NCBI GenBank assembly: GCA_918026815.1 | Contig: CAKJVC010000163.1 | Location: 62,001 to 126,000 of the forward strand | Source of the DNA: Chalara sp. BL73 | Lineage: Eukaryota; Ascomycota; Leotiomycetes; Helotiales | DNA length: 64,000 bases | Direction of reading: 5' to 3' | Shown: piece by piece, positions 33,184 through 44,630 of the stretch | Position numbering within the stretch: the first letter of the stretch is position 1 | How the letters are laid out: the number at the start of each line of letters is the position of its first letter | Made by a program: the position numbers and the translations under genes | Notes under the pieces: generated by a model | Seen by the model: only the letters and a program-made list of their open reading frames with translations | Database searches by the model: none | Told to the model about the DNA's origin: nothing

Positions 33184-35105
33184 CTAGCCTGTCTTAGCTT
33201 TTTTCTTTGGTGGTTCTTCCTGGTCGCTGCCTCCACCCTCTTCATCTGAATCCGATCCTGAGCTTTCGTGATTCGAATCATACTCCTCAGCAACATCGCT
33301 ATCGCTACCTGACTGAAAGTCCTCATCGATGCTCTCATCATCCTCATCCGCACTGCCCCTATCGGCTCTCGCAGCAACAACCTCATCATCACTAGAAGCC
33401 ATATCAGGATCTCTCAACGCAGCTGCCAATATTGCCCCAGAATCATCGTCCATTTCGTTCTTGACCCGAATGCCTTTTAGCTTAAAGAATTCCTCTAGGT
33501 TCTTCTGCTCTTCGCGATTGATATTAGAGAATTGCGAGTCGCCACCCGACTTCATATGGACCGTAATATCGAAGGTACGAGATGCGGAAACAGCGCCACC
33601 GACTCTGGAGAATGTGATACTGGCAGTTTGCTCGAAAGAAATATAGGTGGCAGGCTTTGGTACGAACATGAAGGCTTTCTCCAGGCAGTAGAGGAAACCT
33701 TCACTGGCTTTGATTGAGCACTTAATACCATGTTGGGCATGATGACTACTTCATATTAGAGAACGTAATTGCGAAGAATTGTACTACTTACCTCAAAAAG
33801 TCCTTTGCTGGCTGGTTGACCTTCTTGCCAGTAAGACCACGGAAAACCTGGGTCACTACCTGAAACAGTGGTTGCTCGTAACGTGCCATAAGTTTTCCCT
33901 GGTACTTGTTTTCCAATTGCTCGTCCGTTACATTGAGGTCGAGTGTGATCTCCTCATCCTTCTTAAATTGCATAACCAAGAAAGGATACCTTGTTTGGCC
34001 TTGTCTTAGAGGTGGGTCGAGGCCGATACATATCATGATGTGGAGTTCGTCGGGTTTAGGAAGAAACATGAATTTCTTGATCGCTTCAAACTGAATCTTG
34101 TAGTCGTATGTCTTACCACGCAATCGGAAAGAGGTTTCGTACATATCGATATCGAAACGACCTCTACATAACATTAGTAACGAATTATAATGGCATAGAG
34201 TCTCCATACCTAGGTGTAAGATGTAGAACATCGAGGAAGGTAGCAAGAGTGTCACCCGCAACCTCGCCAATCTCAGCCTTCTCCATCAGCGTGTCGTAAA
34301 ATATGTTTGCGGCATTCTCTTCTACCACCTTCTCCTTCTTCGGCTTGTTTCCCTCGCTATCACTTGCTGCCTCCTGGTCGACTTCATCCACTGTCACCTT
34401 TGTCGTTGAAAGGCCTGGAATATAGAACCTCATCTCAACCAGTTGATCTTTCCCTGCGCCAGCTTTCTTGCCCTTCGCTCTCGCACCACCCAGTGATCCA
34501 TTTGTACCAGTATCCTCACCATTTGCGGGCAGCGCAAACTCAATCGCAACCTCGTTCTTTCCCGCCAAGTTCGTATTCGAGATCTCTGAATATGGGATCT
34601 CGAATGCTGGTCGATTTTGGACGTTGAATGCTAACTCTGCCTTGCCGAATTCGCCTTTGCCCCAGTTCCAGCCTCGTAGAGCATGCTCCTTGTTTTCGAG
34701 ATTTGTGCTGTACCAGTTCTTGAAGATTTTGCTGATGCGATCAAAGTCCTGCACACGGTTAGCACATACTGAGGGTGATGATAAGAGATGATAAAGAGAC
34801 TAACCTCCTGCGAAAAGCCATCTAATTGTACCACGCCAGAGTTGCGCTGGAGAATCTTAACTTCGAACCCTTTCGATGCGCGACTCCATTGTGCGCCGCC
34901 GATGTTGCTCTGATCTAAGGTAAATGTGTCTCCACCTCCAGATGGTTTCCACCCAAAACCTGTCTCCGCAAAACGACACATTCCTGGCTCTCTGGAGAGG
35001 TCGAGGTAAATTCCATCAAAAGATTCCCTAGACATTGTTAGCTTGCTATTCTAGTTGTGCAAGGTGCTTGCTTCAAGAAGGAGGTGGATTTACTAACTTT
35101 GCCAT
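33184..35105 (-). CDS. POB3: FACT complex subunit Pob3/SSRP1, 567 aa, five exons
   Basis: Minus-strand exons are 35098-35105, 34805-35027, 34210-34748, 33792-34163 and 33184-33745, all GT-AG and in phase (1704 nt). The first coding exon is only 8 nt (ATGGCAAA) and gives MAKESFDGIYLDLSREPG, the family's usual start. The N-terminal Pob3 domain has GWKPSGGGDTFTLDQSNIGG and EHALRGWNWGKGEFGKAEL. The SSrecog core has VQNRPAFEIPYSEISNTNLA, followed by a PH/Rtt106-like domain (GIKCSIKASEGFLYCLEKAF). An acidic tail (SDSDVAEEYDSNHESSGSDS) ends in a basic KKKAKTG. There is no HMG box, as in other fungal Pob3. With Spt16 it forms FACT, which moves H2A-H2B dimers during transcription and replication. Confidence 0.95.
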
Positions 35106-35791
35106 GACTGCGGCGTACTACTGGAGATCCCGAAAATAGGTTTTGAGATTGATGGCGGTAGGGTGAGGATGGCAGAAAGTGGTTGGTTTTTGGCGTCGCG
35201 TTGACTGCACTTTACGCGACCAAGAGGATATCATCACGTGACTGTCGTTCACTTTGTGGCGGGTTGGTTATAAAGAACTGATAATATCGGGCTTCGAAGT
35301 GACCGTAAAAGCCAATCTTGGTATCTCTGTATTTACGTGAGCACTATGATAGATGGAGGGGTCTATGGAAGGAAAAGCTATCCTCATTTAACTATAGGAG
35401 CTTTAAGGGTTTACTCTAATAGACTTTATCGACTTCATCGATGTCTCGATTTCTTGTACCGTGGTTATGACATGAAAGTTGATAGTTTTGTTGCAAGGAG
35501 TCTAGTATTCTGCGATGCTCTAGGCTTCTTGCCGATAGCCAACAATATGTAATAGCCAATGGCATTTCCAACGTCCCATCCTTTCCTGTAATGTACGATA
35601 TGATTGAAACCAAAGCATAGCCAACATGAACATTAACAAAGGAAATGGTATAGCAGCAGTGTGAAAACACAATAACAACAGAAACGCCAGTGCATGCCCT
35701 CGAACCATCGTCCCGCTCAATCTTCCTCCAGGTATAAATTCCCCGCCGCGAACCAAAATTTGCCCTGCTCCTCTTTTGCGTACTGAACCAT
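35106..35791. other. Intergenic, POB3 promoter and neighbour's 3' end
   Basis: About 0.69 kb. It contains the POB3 promoter (AT-rich with one TCACGTGA) and the downstream flank of the 116-aa gene. The open frames here have no motifs. Confidence 0.4.
35234..35241. promoter_or_regulatory. TCACGTGA octamer upstream of POB3
   Basis: A palindromic CACGTG-core site about 130 bp before the POB3 start, a common position for bHLH (Cbf1-type) sites in fungal promoters. Function is inferred. Confidence 0.35.
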
Positions 35792-36142
35792 TTACGCCTC
35801 GGGAACCTTCTCATTATGCTCCTCCAGCTTCTCACTATCGGTTCCGTTGGTCTTCTTCCGCATTACCGCATCCTGCCCACCCATTCGTCGTCCCAACGCG
35901 CGTTCCAGCTTCGCTCCTAGCGCTAGCTTGCTCTGCGTTTCCGTTCTCTCTGGTGACATGACGAATCTCTGGCTCGCGAGCTTCTTGTTGTCTAGTTTCT
36001 CCAGCCCTTCTCCAATATCTTGTATTTCTTGATGCGCAGAGTCAGAGGTCAGGGATGTCTTGACAGTGTTGGCGACCGATGGGGCAGTGCTATATGTGCT
36101 AAAGCGCGACGCTCGTTTGGAGGAGAGCTGAGAGACGGCCAT
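35792..36142 (-). CDS. Small hydrophilic protein, 116 aa
   Basis: A single exon, ATG 36142 to stop 35792. The chain is Ser/Lys/Glu-rich with a predicted helical core: QDIGEGLEKLDNKKLASQRF, then TETQSKLALGAKLERALGRR followed by MGGQDAVMRKK. The regular basic/acidic spacing and clean ATG-stop frame suggest a real small fungal protein. There is no signal peptide, membrane helix or known domain. Function unknown. Confidence 0.55.
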   Translation of the reverse strand: MAVSQLSSKRASRFSTYSTAPSVANTVKTSLTSDSAHQEIQDIGEGLEKLDNKKLASQRFVMSPERTETQSKLALGAKLERALGRRMGGQDAVMRKKTNGTDSEKLEEHNEKVPEA

Positions 36143-37683
36143 CGTTAGCGGTGCGTTATCAAATGGAATGGTGCTGAGGGACGACTGAGTATGAAAATCG
36201 AGAATATAAACAAGTAAAGAAGTAGGGGCCTTACACTAGGTTGCATGATGGGGCGTGATGACTCCAAAGAGGCGGGCATTGTGACGTCTGGCGCCGTCTA
36301 TCGTTTCCGAAAGCGTCTGTCGCGTCAAACTTGTGTAATGCTGCTCTTTGTTTGCAGGCAATTGATTCTTGAAGCGTGAGAGAGCGAGATGATGGAGTGA
36401 AAGTGAATCAAGTCTGACTTGGCTTCTGGAAGGTGAAAGTGTTTTAATGCCACGAGGCAGACGGGGGGAAGTCTGCGATTCTAAAACAAGGAGGTTTCCG
36501 CTCCGCAGCAGGTGGTGGATCGTCCTTTTCGGCGTGCACGGGCGAACAAAGGGATTAACGTTTGTTCTACTTAAATTGCATGTACCGTACAACAGCGGCT
36601 GAACTGGGAAGATGGCAAAATTGAGGTTTATTGTTGGGGGTGGGAGGATTACTTGGGTGGCGGACGGGCAGAACGCTGGGCCCTTGAAGTAAATTTAGTG
36701 TGTGGGTGGTATTGAAGGCAGCAAGGGTCACTATACAAGACAAAACGCAGTACTTAGTATTCAGATAAGAGTACTTAGCTATTTGCTACTTATGACGGGA
36801 GGAGGGGTGTTAATGTTGGCAGTAGTTTCTTGCAGGACTCGGTCTGGTGATTTCTGCTTTCATATAGTATGGCCGATATCACCAGTTTAAAAAGAGCAGT
36901 TTTCCATGTCTATCAGGGGTTGGCAGAAGGACGATCACCGCAGCATTTGACCGGACAGCCGCTAGCGGACGATGATGATAGACGGTGAGGGAAGATGCCG
37001 CAATTCACGATCACTGGCTAGAGGCAAGCCCTGAATCCTTCAAAGGCCAGGGATGCAGCAGAGAAGGGGAATTCAGCGCCCAAGATTGGTGGACAACATG
37101 ATGCTGTGACCTTTTCTCCATCGTTGACTTCTGCATGCGCCACGTGGAATTCAAGCCTAAGAATGGAAGAGAAAAACGTGGGAAGCCAGCCCTCCAGGCT
37201 TGATGCCACGATCCACCGCGCGATACGACCCGTACATTTCCCCCTCCACCCCCCGGCACTTTGGTATTTATGTTTCAGGTTACGAGAAGGTGACGGTGGC
37301 GGTGATGGGTGACGTCTGTTTGTATACTAGTTACTCTAAGCTTCAGGGTCCTGCTGTCGTTCTCCAAGAAAAAAAAAAGGAGGGGGGTTTTATTTTTAAT
37401 TTTAATTTTCATGTGAGAATCAATTTAAAGATACTGGTATATGCAAGCACCGCTGTAAGAGCGATTGTGAGGGGATCTCATTTAAGCATATGCTGTGCAA
37501 CAATGTAGTCCGATTATCAAATCACATTCATTCATTCTTTGCTAGGGGTAGACCAATACTTGTCGATTTTCTTTCCCCCATTTTGTATCACAACCACGCT
37601 GGGCAATTACCTCCGTGTTGAGTGTTGTTGCGTAAAAATCCTACAGTATTTGTGCGACCTCATCTTCCTTGATATTGCGCAAG
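36143..37683. other. Intergenic, 1.5 kb
   Basis: Spacer between divergent genes (116-aa protein, minus; TPR protein, plus). No supported gene. A short A-run and T/A-rich low-complexity patch lies at about 37370-37410. Open frames at 36236-36592 and 37011-37312 look random. Confidence 0.4.
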
Positions 37684-40247
37684 ATGGTGAAGCCAAAGCA
37701 GTTTCTCAAGGAGAAGAAAAAGTCAAAGCATGCGAAGCCGGTCAGAGCCCAGGCCCCGCATCACCACTCACCACTGACCCTGCGCAGCTTCCGACGTCAG
37801 CCGATGAGTTCTTAGAAGGTAAGTCTTGTATGGGTTAATTTATCGTCACTCCAACGAAGCATGTAGACAGACAGACTATTGGTCGGCCTCCAAAGTAAGG
37901 GCACGCTCGAATGTCTTGAAGTCAGACCACAGATGCGCAATCTTTGCAGCGCGGCATGAACCGCTGTCAAGTTCTTCAAGCCTTCTCTATGTTACGAAGC
38001 TGGAGACTGCCGCTAATGTCAGCCAGCTGGCGTGGACTTCGAGGAGGTTGGCGAGAAGTGGAGAGGTGGTGATGCTGTTAAGGTTTGTCCCTCGTCACGT
38101 GGTATCAAGGAAGACCCTGTAATCTTGTTCTAGTCTATACGGAACTTCCATCGAGCTATCGAATGCTATGATGAAGGCTTGAAGAAGTTTCCACGCTCGT
38201 TCGATCTAGCGTATAATAAGTAAGTGCTCTCATTTGCTTCAACCGGAATTCGTTAGTCCAGGTTGAGTCCTCGCTGAATTGTACATGATCACACATCCGT
38301 TGTTTATACATCCCGTAACTTTCGGGCTATGTTCAGCTATCATGCTTGCAAAGTGGCGTTCATCACTTTCAAGATGTAGATCATATAGACCTACATGCAT
38401 ACATAAACCCGCAATCGTGTTTCATATTTCGGCAAGACCATCTTCGGCAAGATGCTCTTATTTCGTTCAATTAAGATGGTCGGGTATCTAACAGAGAGAT
38501 AGGGCAAGACTTCAATATGAGCTTACGCAGCACCCAAAGTTACGCGATCAATTAGCTGGTGCTCTGCTCGATCACTTGGGTGTTGCACTAGCTTCAAGTC
38601 GATATGCTCTAGCCTTGAAGGAGGACAATGCTGATGTTCTGTTCAACACTGCTCAAGTATTGACCAGTCTTGTGGAAACCTTGACGGAAGATCGCACCAA
38701 TATCCACGACCCTCTTCCTCTCCTAGAGGAAGCTCTCGAGCTCTTCCAAAGATGTCTAACACTTCAAGAGTTCAACTATACTGAGTCGCTGGCCCAACAA
38801 GAAGCTGCATCCGAAGATCCGTAAGTAATACCTGATATCAACGATCGCCTTACTATATACATCTCTCTATTGCGTAGCGGAAGCTCTTTTCTACTATCTG
38901 CGATTCATGTCACTAGTGGATGTTTCATGACATGGTGCAAATTATTAAGCTTAGTTAACATTCTGTAGTCCTGTTGAGGTACCCGATCCCGAACTAGGTG
39001 GTGTGTCTCTCGTCTCTAACATACCCGCTCCCGTTGAACAAGAACAATGGGCAGCAATTGTTGAGCCAGTTACAAACGATACCCTTCTAGACACGCTCCT
39101 TGCTCAATTGCAATGCCTCACAACATTCAGCTCTCTCTTGCCCGCTGATCCCAGAAAGGGCCTGGTCTGGAGTAAGTAATATTAACAATTGGCTTATTTG
39201 ACGTACTTCCTTTATTTTAGCAGGGAGAGCTTTAAGACCTTGGTATAGATCTAATTATTTTGGATAGTTGAGGAATACTCTGCACCACTTCTCAACACGA
39301 AGCTCCCCGCATACGTCACGAACACAGGTCGGGAAACTGAAGCAGGACTAACTCGTAAGCGCCAATCATGCTGAGATGGTCTTGTAAATATATAAACATG
39401 ATCGGTGCTGCTGACACGATATCGTAGGCGCAAATTTCCTTTCAAACATTGCAGACGCCAACTTCCGTGCTCAATCCATTGAAATCAGTACATATCTCCA
39501 CACGCTTAATGAAGCCTTCTCCCCACTAGATCTCAATTCCAATCCTGAAGGGCTGGTAAATAAAGCAGAGGCGCTACTTTCTTACAACTCATCAGTGAGG
39601 GTGATTTACGGAGGACAACCTAACAAGGAGATATTTGACTCTCGGTGGAAGGCTATCAGCTCTGCACTTGAAAGTTTGACCAGTGCTTCTAAGTTACCTA
39701 CGGCGGAAAATTTATCCAAAATTCATTTACTGCGTGGTGATTCTGAACTGTTGCGATACCAGTAAGTCATATGCAATGCAGCGCCATGCGTACTGTAGAG
39801 CACAGTTTAACTATAAAACTACGTAGGCTGGGGCGTGAGGGTTATGATTTGGCAATAAAGAGTTCGTCTGTCTTGGTAAGCCGTGACTTCCCTGACTTCT
39901 TCCGATTCCAGAGATCTAGACGCTAACAAAACCATGACGTGCAGACCAAGAACGCCGAGAAATTCTACAGAGGAGCAGCAGCATTAGCAAGAGTATCTGG
40001 TGCGATAAAGGATCTAGCGGAAGCAGATGGTAATCACATATGCTTATCTTATTCACACATATTCTCTGCCATCACTCACTAACTCATATTTGCAGTTAAA
40101 GAAGCATTAACCCTAGCACTTAACAACGCTCCAGATAAGCTCATTGAAGCCGTGAAACTGGGACCAGATACGAAAGCTGTGCTTGAGGAAGCGATTGATG
40201 ATGGCTTAATTGGAGTAGAAGAATTATCTGCCATGGGAATTGCATAG
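37684..40247 (+). CDS. TPR-domain protein, ten exons, with an unclear first exon
   Basis: Exons are 37684(?)-37818, 38027-38082, 38134-38219, 38503-38820, 38969-39171, 39268-39354, 39428-39761, 39827-39875, 39945-40029 and 40096-40247. From exon 2 on, phases agree. TPR-like helix pairs are clear: FHRAIECYDEGLKKFPRSFD, LAYNKARLQYEL and LASSRYALALKEDNADVLFN, then EEALELFQRCLTLQ. The C-terminus ends VEELSAMGIA. Problem: the likely start (ATG 37684, MVKPKQFLKEKKKSKHAKPV) is in a different frame from LPTSADEFLE, which joins exon 2 (AGVDFEEVGEKW). Either one base is missing near 37755-37765, or a donor GTCAGC at 37796 is used, which restores an open frame. Probably a cytosolic or nucleolar scaffold; no specific orthologue named. 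Confidence 0.75.
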
Positions 40248-41345
40248 GTAGATGTTGTGCACAGTAAACGGCTTTGGACACAAGAGAAAGGCGGCACTAC
40301 TACAGCAATATTGACATTATACGACTACTAGAAAGAATAACACATAACGCCAGCACATATGGACAATACTCCGCTCTTACAGCGAGAGGCGGAGGTGGTA
40401 AAAGCCCACGCATTCATTATGAACAATTCTACAATCTCAGGTCAACATCGCCATCCCATTTCTCTTCGTATCCCCTTCTCCGGCCGTGCTTGACTTTGAC
40501 TTCGCAAACCAGCCCCATTGGCAATCTTTCTCTACTATTTCACATCCTATCATATCATCCTCATCACGGTAAGATCCTGTGCAATGAGGTTTTGGCCCCT
40601 TTTTCATGCGTGACCGAAGCCCTTCCCGATCATTATCCACTTCAGCCACCCGACCAAGAATATCAGCACACAAACGCAGGCGATCGAAAGACCTATGATG
40701 GCGCCAGTTGACAGCATGTTTGCGCGTGTAGGTCGGTACCGAAAGAAGTGGAATAATGGATTTGCAGTGTGCTCTCGGTGGGTAACATGTATGATGTTCG
40801 GTGGTGGTTATGCTGGGTGTAGGAGAGAATGAAATTATCATGGGATCATATGTGAATATAAATAGGGGTAAATATTCACAACAACTATTATAATCAATAA
40901 CGGCTACCGCCGAAGACAGCCATTTAGCTTTAGCGTTCAAAATAGACCTTGAAGTCGTAAGAAGTATTTCGCAAGATAATTGGAAGGGTGCTTTGATAGG
41001 ACAAGTCCTCAATTTGGCAACTCCGCAGCGTCGGCCAGAGAAATCTATAAAACACAGTTTGTCCAAAGAAGGCAGTATCCAGTTACAAACATCAGCTCAT
41101 ATAACCTTTTATTCTTACCTCTACAGGTGGCCGATGGAACGGCTGCGGAAGAGGGATATAACAATGGTGCTTCCCTTGATGCTTAAATCGAATGAGACAT
41201 GTGAAGAGAATCATATGCTATCTCCATAACCTCGCGCTTTACTAGCCTTAAAAACTCTCGAAACGCCAGACGCGAATATTCTCACGTCTCATCCCCAGCC
41301 TGAAATCTTTCTCCCCAGCCTCACCAACTCCTGATCACTGACCTA
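40248..41345. other. Intergenic, 1.1 kb, with a possible micro-ORF
   Basis: 3' flank of the TPR gene and AT-rich spacer. It contains the candidate 37-aa membrane peptide (40604-40717, minus). Downstream of that is an overlapping minus-strand frame with protein-like sequence ending NGMAMLT at 40437. Nothing else is supported. Confidence 0.35.
40604..40717 (-). CDS. Candidate 37-aa single-helix membrane peptide
   Basis: ATG 40717 to TGA 40604. The sequence MLSTGAIIGLSIACVCVLIF followed by LVGWLKWIMIGKGFG is one strong membrane helix with a basic end. The stop overlaps an ATG in the next frame (ATGA), whose reading, MKKGPKPHCTGSYRDEDD and onward, also looks coding and runs to 40437. One protein with a frameshift, or with an intron I could not place, is possible. 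Low support. Confidence 0.3.
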   Translation of the reverse strand: MLSTGAIIGLSIACVCVLIFLVGWLKWIMIGKGFGHA

Positions 41346-41528
41346 TCACCGACCCCTCCGCGGTAAATCCCGAATCATGAGCCAGACGAACAGGCAATAA
41401 ATCACGACTAGGCAGGCAAGGCCCAGTATCGTGAGAATGATATTGACGGACGATGACATATCTGGCGATTTGGCCGTGGATGATGTCGTGGGACTGCTTA
41501 AGAAAGCTGTTGGGTCTGAAATAGCCAT
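41346..41528 (-). CDS. Candidate 60-aa single-pass membrane protein
   Basis: ATG 41528 to TGA 41346. A Ser/Thr/Pro-rich 25-residue head is followed by one membrane helix (VNIILTILGLACLVVIYCLF) and a short basic tail (MIRDLPRRGR). That is the shape of a small tail-anchored or single-span protein. Clean start and stop and sensible topology favour it; no family was recognised. Confidence 0.4.
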   Translation of the reverse strand: MAISDPTAFLSSPTTSSTAKSPDMSSSVNIILTILGLACLVVIYCLFVWLMIRDLPRRGR

Positions 41529-42546
41529 TTATGCTGTGCCTGGATCGAAAGGGAGATAGTATTCTTGGGCTAGAGAAGGTATTCGCATGAGCGGTCAAGA
41601 TCCAGAATAGAGTTATATGGCTCTCATTTATGAAAAGGTACCGTTGTTCGCTATGGCTGTGTGAAAGAGGCTGTCTTGGTTTATGCAGGATCAAACATGA
41701 GTGAAAGCAAACATTAAGCATCAGCCTAGTTAGGCATCTGGAAGCCTCTGTTAGCATCACCTTGAGTCAGAATTATAATTTGTTAAACAAAACATTGATT
41801 CATGGTGGGTAGGAAGCATGGAGCCTCAAAGGGGTCGACCATGCCGCTTGACATGATTTACCTTGCGCTAGGCTTTTTAGTAACCTGCATTTTTCACCAT
41901 ATTCAAAGTCGTATCCTTGCGGGTTTGTAGGATTAGCGGCTCCATTGTATCAGAGCAGAACTCAAGTGCATCAGTAACATATGATAACTCGCCATTCCTT
42001 GTGTTCGCTACATGATTTATATGCTTAAAGGTGGATTCGGTTAATTACAAGTAACATTTCTCCTGGCTGTTAGAGGGCTCAAAAAGGCTCCACAGTCCAA
42101 ATAGTTCGATATTCTAGGACTTTTGGACGATCTAGCAATACTTAAAATTAGCTTTCCGTGATACCCCTGCCTCTCCAATATTGTTAAATCAACACCGATG
42201 GCCTTTGATAGGGTATCCAATACTGAGCTCCTAGACTTTAATATAATTATATTCTGGTAGTTCTTTCGTGCTATATTTATCATGTGGCTCGTGTTATAAT
42301 CTCAACCTGAAGTTTATTTGGATAGATCCTGAGGTACAATATAGTAATTCTTGCTCAACATCTTCTAGCAAAGATCTCAAGCTATTTGCATATGGAACAC
42401 TCGATTAAGATTACCATATACCTCTCAGAATCACTGTTAATTATCACCGCTTGCCAGCTAGCTGGAACCGTACGCAATCATGATTTCGACTTTCCAGCTC
42501 CTGGTTTTATCCGATAAGCCTCAGGGGTATTGGAAGCATAGCATAG
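41529..42546. other. Intergenic, AT-rich
   Basis: 1 kb. A minus-strand frame at 42041-42283 (starting MINIARKNYQNIIIL) is mildly protein-like but has no motif or partner exon. It may be a relic. Nothing else was seen. Confidence 0.35.
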
Positions 42547-43773
42547 CTAAGGTGATGAGGATCCATATCCGGATGGTGCGGGGTGACCATTTAGACTAAG
42601 AGTAAACCCGCTATTAAGGCTGGTGATGGGCGATCTAGGTGATCTTGGTGATAGCATCATTTGTTCTCCGAACTTATGATCAACTGCCAACACAGAGTCG
42701 CTCACATGTCGCCCTATCGAGGCCCTTGTTTCATGGCCACCGTGAGCGCTAACACCCGGATCAGCTATTGAAGGGGTGCCTGGAGCAGAGGAGTATGTCG
42801 CGCTCCGGCGTTGTTTCTGGTGAAACAGAGGTAGATCAGGTGGAATCTGCATACTTTTAGAGGGAATTGGCGTGCTCGAGATGGATTTTTGGCGCTCGTC
42901 AATGCCTTCTTGCCAATCTTTGAGTAAGTCTTCACTGCTCTTACTAATAATCTGACTGGGGGAAGAAACAAGCAACAGAGGAGCCGAGCTTAGATTTCGA
43001 AAACTAGCACTTATTGCAAATGACGAATATTCCTCAGGTTGAAAGTCTCTTTCATGAAAGGGTGATGTCAGCAGAGTTGGTAGAAAACTGGCAGAGTCGC
43101 GATATGACGAGCGTTGGTTGATGTTGCTGGTAGGCCTAGAGTCCTTAGTTGATATGGGCTGTAACGAGCTGGTTTGGTCTGTCACTTGGTTCTTATGGGT
43201 GGGAGCAGCGGAATTGATCTGCACTATGCCCCTACCAGATCTTTCGTTGTGATCCGTTTTCTGGCGAGCTATTCGTCTTTCCCTCAATATCCTTGGAATA
43301 GGGGCCGAAATTTGAAGCCTCTGTCCCAGATCAAGCATCGCACTGATTGCATCTTTCTGTGCTTGATCGGAAATCCTCCATAGTCGTTCTGGCTCTAACT
43401 CATGTTGTCGACCAATATGAAGAGACTCTTTCAAAACTTGAACTAGGGATTGGTTCAGACTTAGTGCGATCTTCATGAGAGAAGACCGAGATGTCTCTGC
43501 TTCAAATCAATGCCTCATTTCATGACACAATAGAGTCAACATACCATCTCCACTTTCAAACCCAGGGCCATGAATCCTTGCTAAGGATCTACGCTGGCAG
43601 TCAACTTCCGTAGATCCTATTGCCAGGGAGTTCTCAAGCTCCTCTTCCGCAGGCTTTTTACATTTTCGCTTCTTGGATCGCCATTTCCGAAAATAGTCAT
43701 GACTTGTTTTGAAGGTCGCAACGATTCCCGCCACTGCACTCACCACAGAGAGTGATATTGTGACGGGATCCAT
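42547..43773 (-). CDS. Fungal NLR/STAND-type N-terminal-domain protein without NTPase, 393 aa
   Basis: Minus-strand exons 43545-43773 and 42547-43499. The intron is 45 bp (GTATGT...TGAAG) and the phase is kept (1182 nt). It starts MDPVTISLSVVSAVAGIVAT, the hydrophobic opening of the N-terminal domain found on many fungal STAND/ankyrin proteins. Helical sequence with a basic patch follows (WRSKKRKCKKPAEEELE), then SSLMKIALSLNQSLVQVLKE. From about residue 150 the chain is Ser/Pro-rich and disordered, ending GHPAPSGYGSSSP. No NACHT, NB-ARC or repeat domain follows, so it is an N-domain-only protein. It is divergent from the giant ankyrin gene (857 bp between starts). The domain link is from recognition of its look and is moderate. 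Confidence 0.7.
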
Positions 43774-44630
43774 TTATCCGGCTTTCCGTGAGGTGTATTC
43801 CGGGGAAAGAATAAGGTCAAATATTATAATGGAAAGAACTCATCGCGGAAGAACGCCAGAGTCTGAGCCCCAGCTCAGCCGCAGCCTCACGTTTCGGGGA
43901 CTTAGGCACCAATACGTGCAATACGTTATCGTTGAGGAGGGAGGCCGGCATGGCATGGGATATGGGCCATGTTTTCAGTTCCTATTGTGAATTTGTGACC
44001 ATAGATGCGAAAACTATTTTGTCCATATTTACTTCCTTATTAATTCTATTCCTCTTTATTAAGACGTAGATTTTGAGAAGGCCGCTATGTGAAGCGATGC
44101 ATTGCAATAACGCGCTATTCCGTTTTAGTGCAGCGGAAGTAAGCTGCATACCGAAGCGCTGGGAACACCTCGAGGATTTTTACATGGATCCCTATAGGCC
44201 GCCAGGTGTAGCACAAGAAGTCAGCCTGCGACCAATGTACTTCGATTAATTTTCAAACGCGAGGCCGGCAGCATGGATGATAGCGGGCCATTGCGCTTGA
44301 TTTCAGCAACATTACCATCTCATTTTAAAATCTCAGGGCTTTCATCAACATTGATCCCGTTGATCTAGTGCTTGCTGTTATGTCAAGTTCCTGGGTACGT
44401 CATCCTCGACCTTCAGGAAACGATTTTTGGGCTCGAACTCGAACTCGAGCTCGAGCTCGATGCAACTCTATGCAACTCTATGCTCAGCCTCATTAAGCGC
44501 CTGAACTTGAAACATCACCAAAGTACATGGGTATTTTCCCATTACAAGAAACGAAAATCTCCCAAGATCAAGATCAAGATCCACACAAAATTAGCCGCTT
44601 TCCGCATGTTGAATCTTTGCACCTTGGGAA
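43774..44630. promoter_or_regulatory. Divergent promoter region, N-domain protein / ankyrin protein
   Basis: 857 bp between two opposite start codons, so both promoters lie here. It contains a short tandem repeat (44432-44480). No coding exon is supported. Confidence 0.4.
44432..44480 (+). repeat. Tandem hexamer and decamer microsatellite
   Basis: About five units of CTCGAA/CTCGAG at 44432-44460, followed by two copies of TGCAACTCTA (44461-44480). Three AAGATC units lie further on at 44564-44581. These are simple repeats in the upstream region of the ankyrin gene, likely variable between strains. Confidence 0.8.

Noticed and set aside
36236..36592. 118-codon minus-strand frame next to the 116-aa gene
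   Set aside because: Low-information Ser/Arg/His-rich text without start context or partner exons.
42041..42283. 80-codon minus-strand frame
   Set aside because: Mildly protein-like, but no motif, no partner exon and AT-rich surroundings; kept only as a remark in the intergenic entry.
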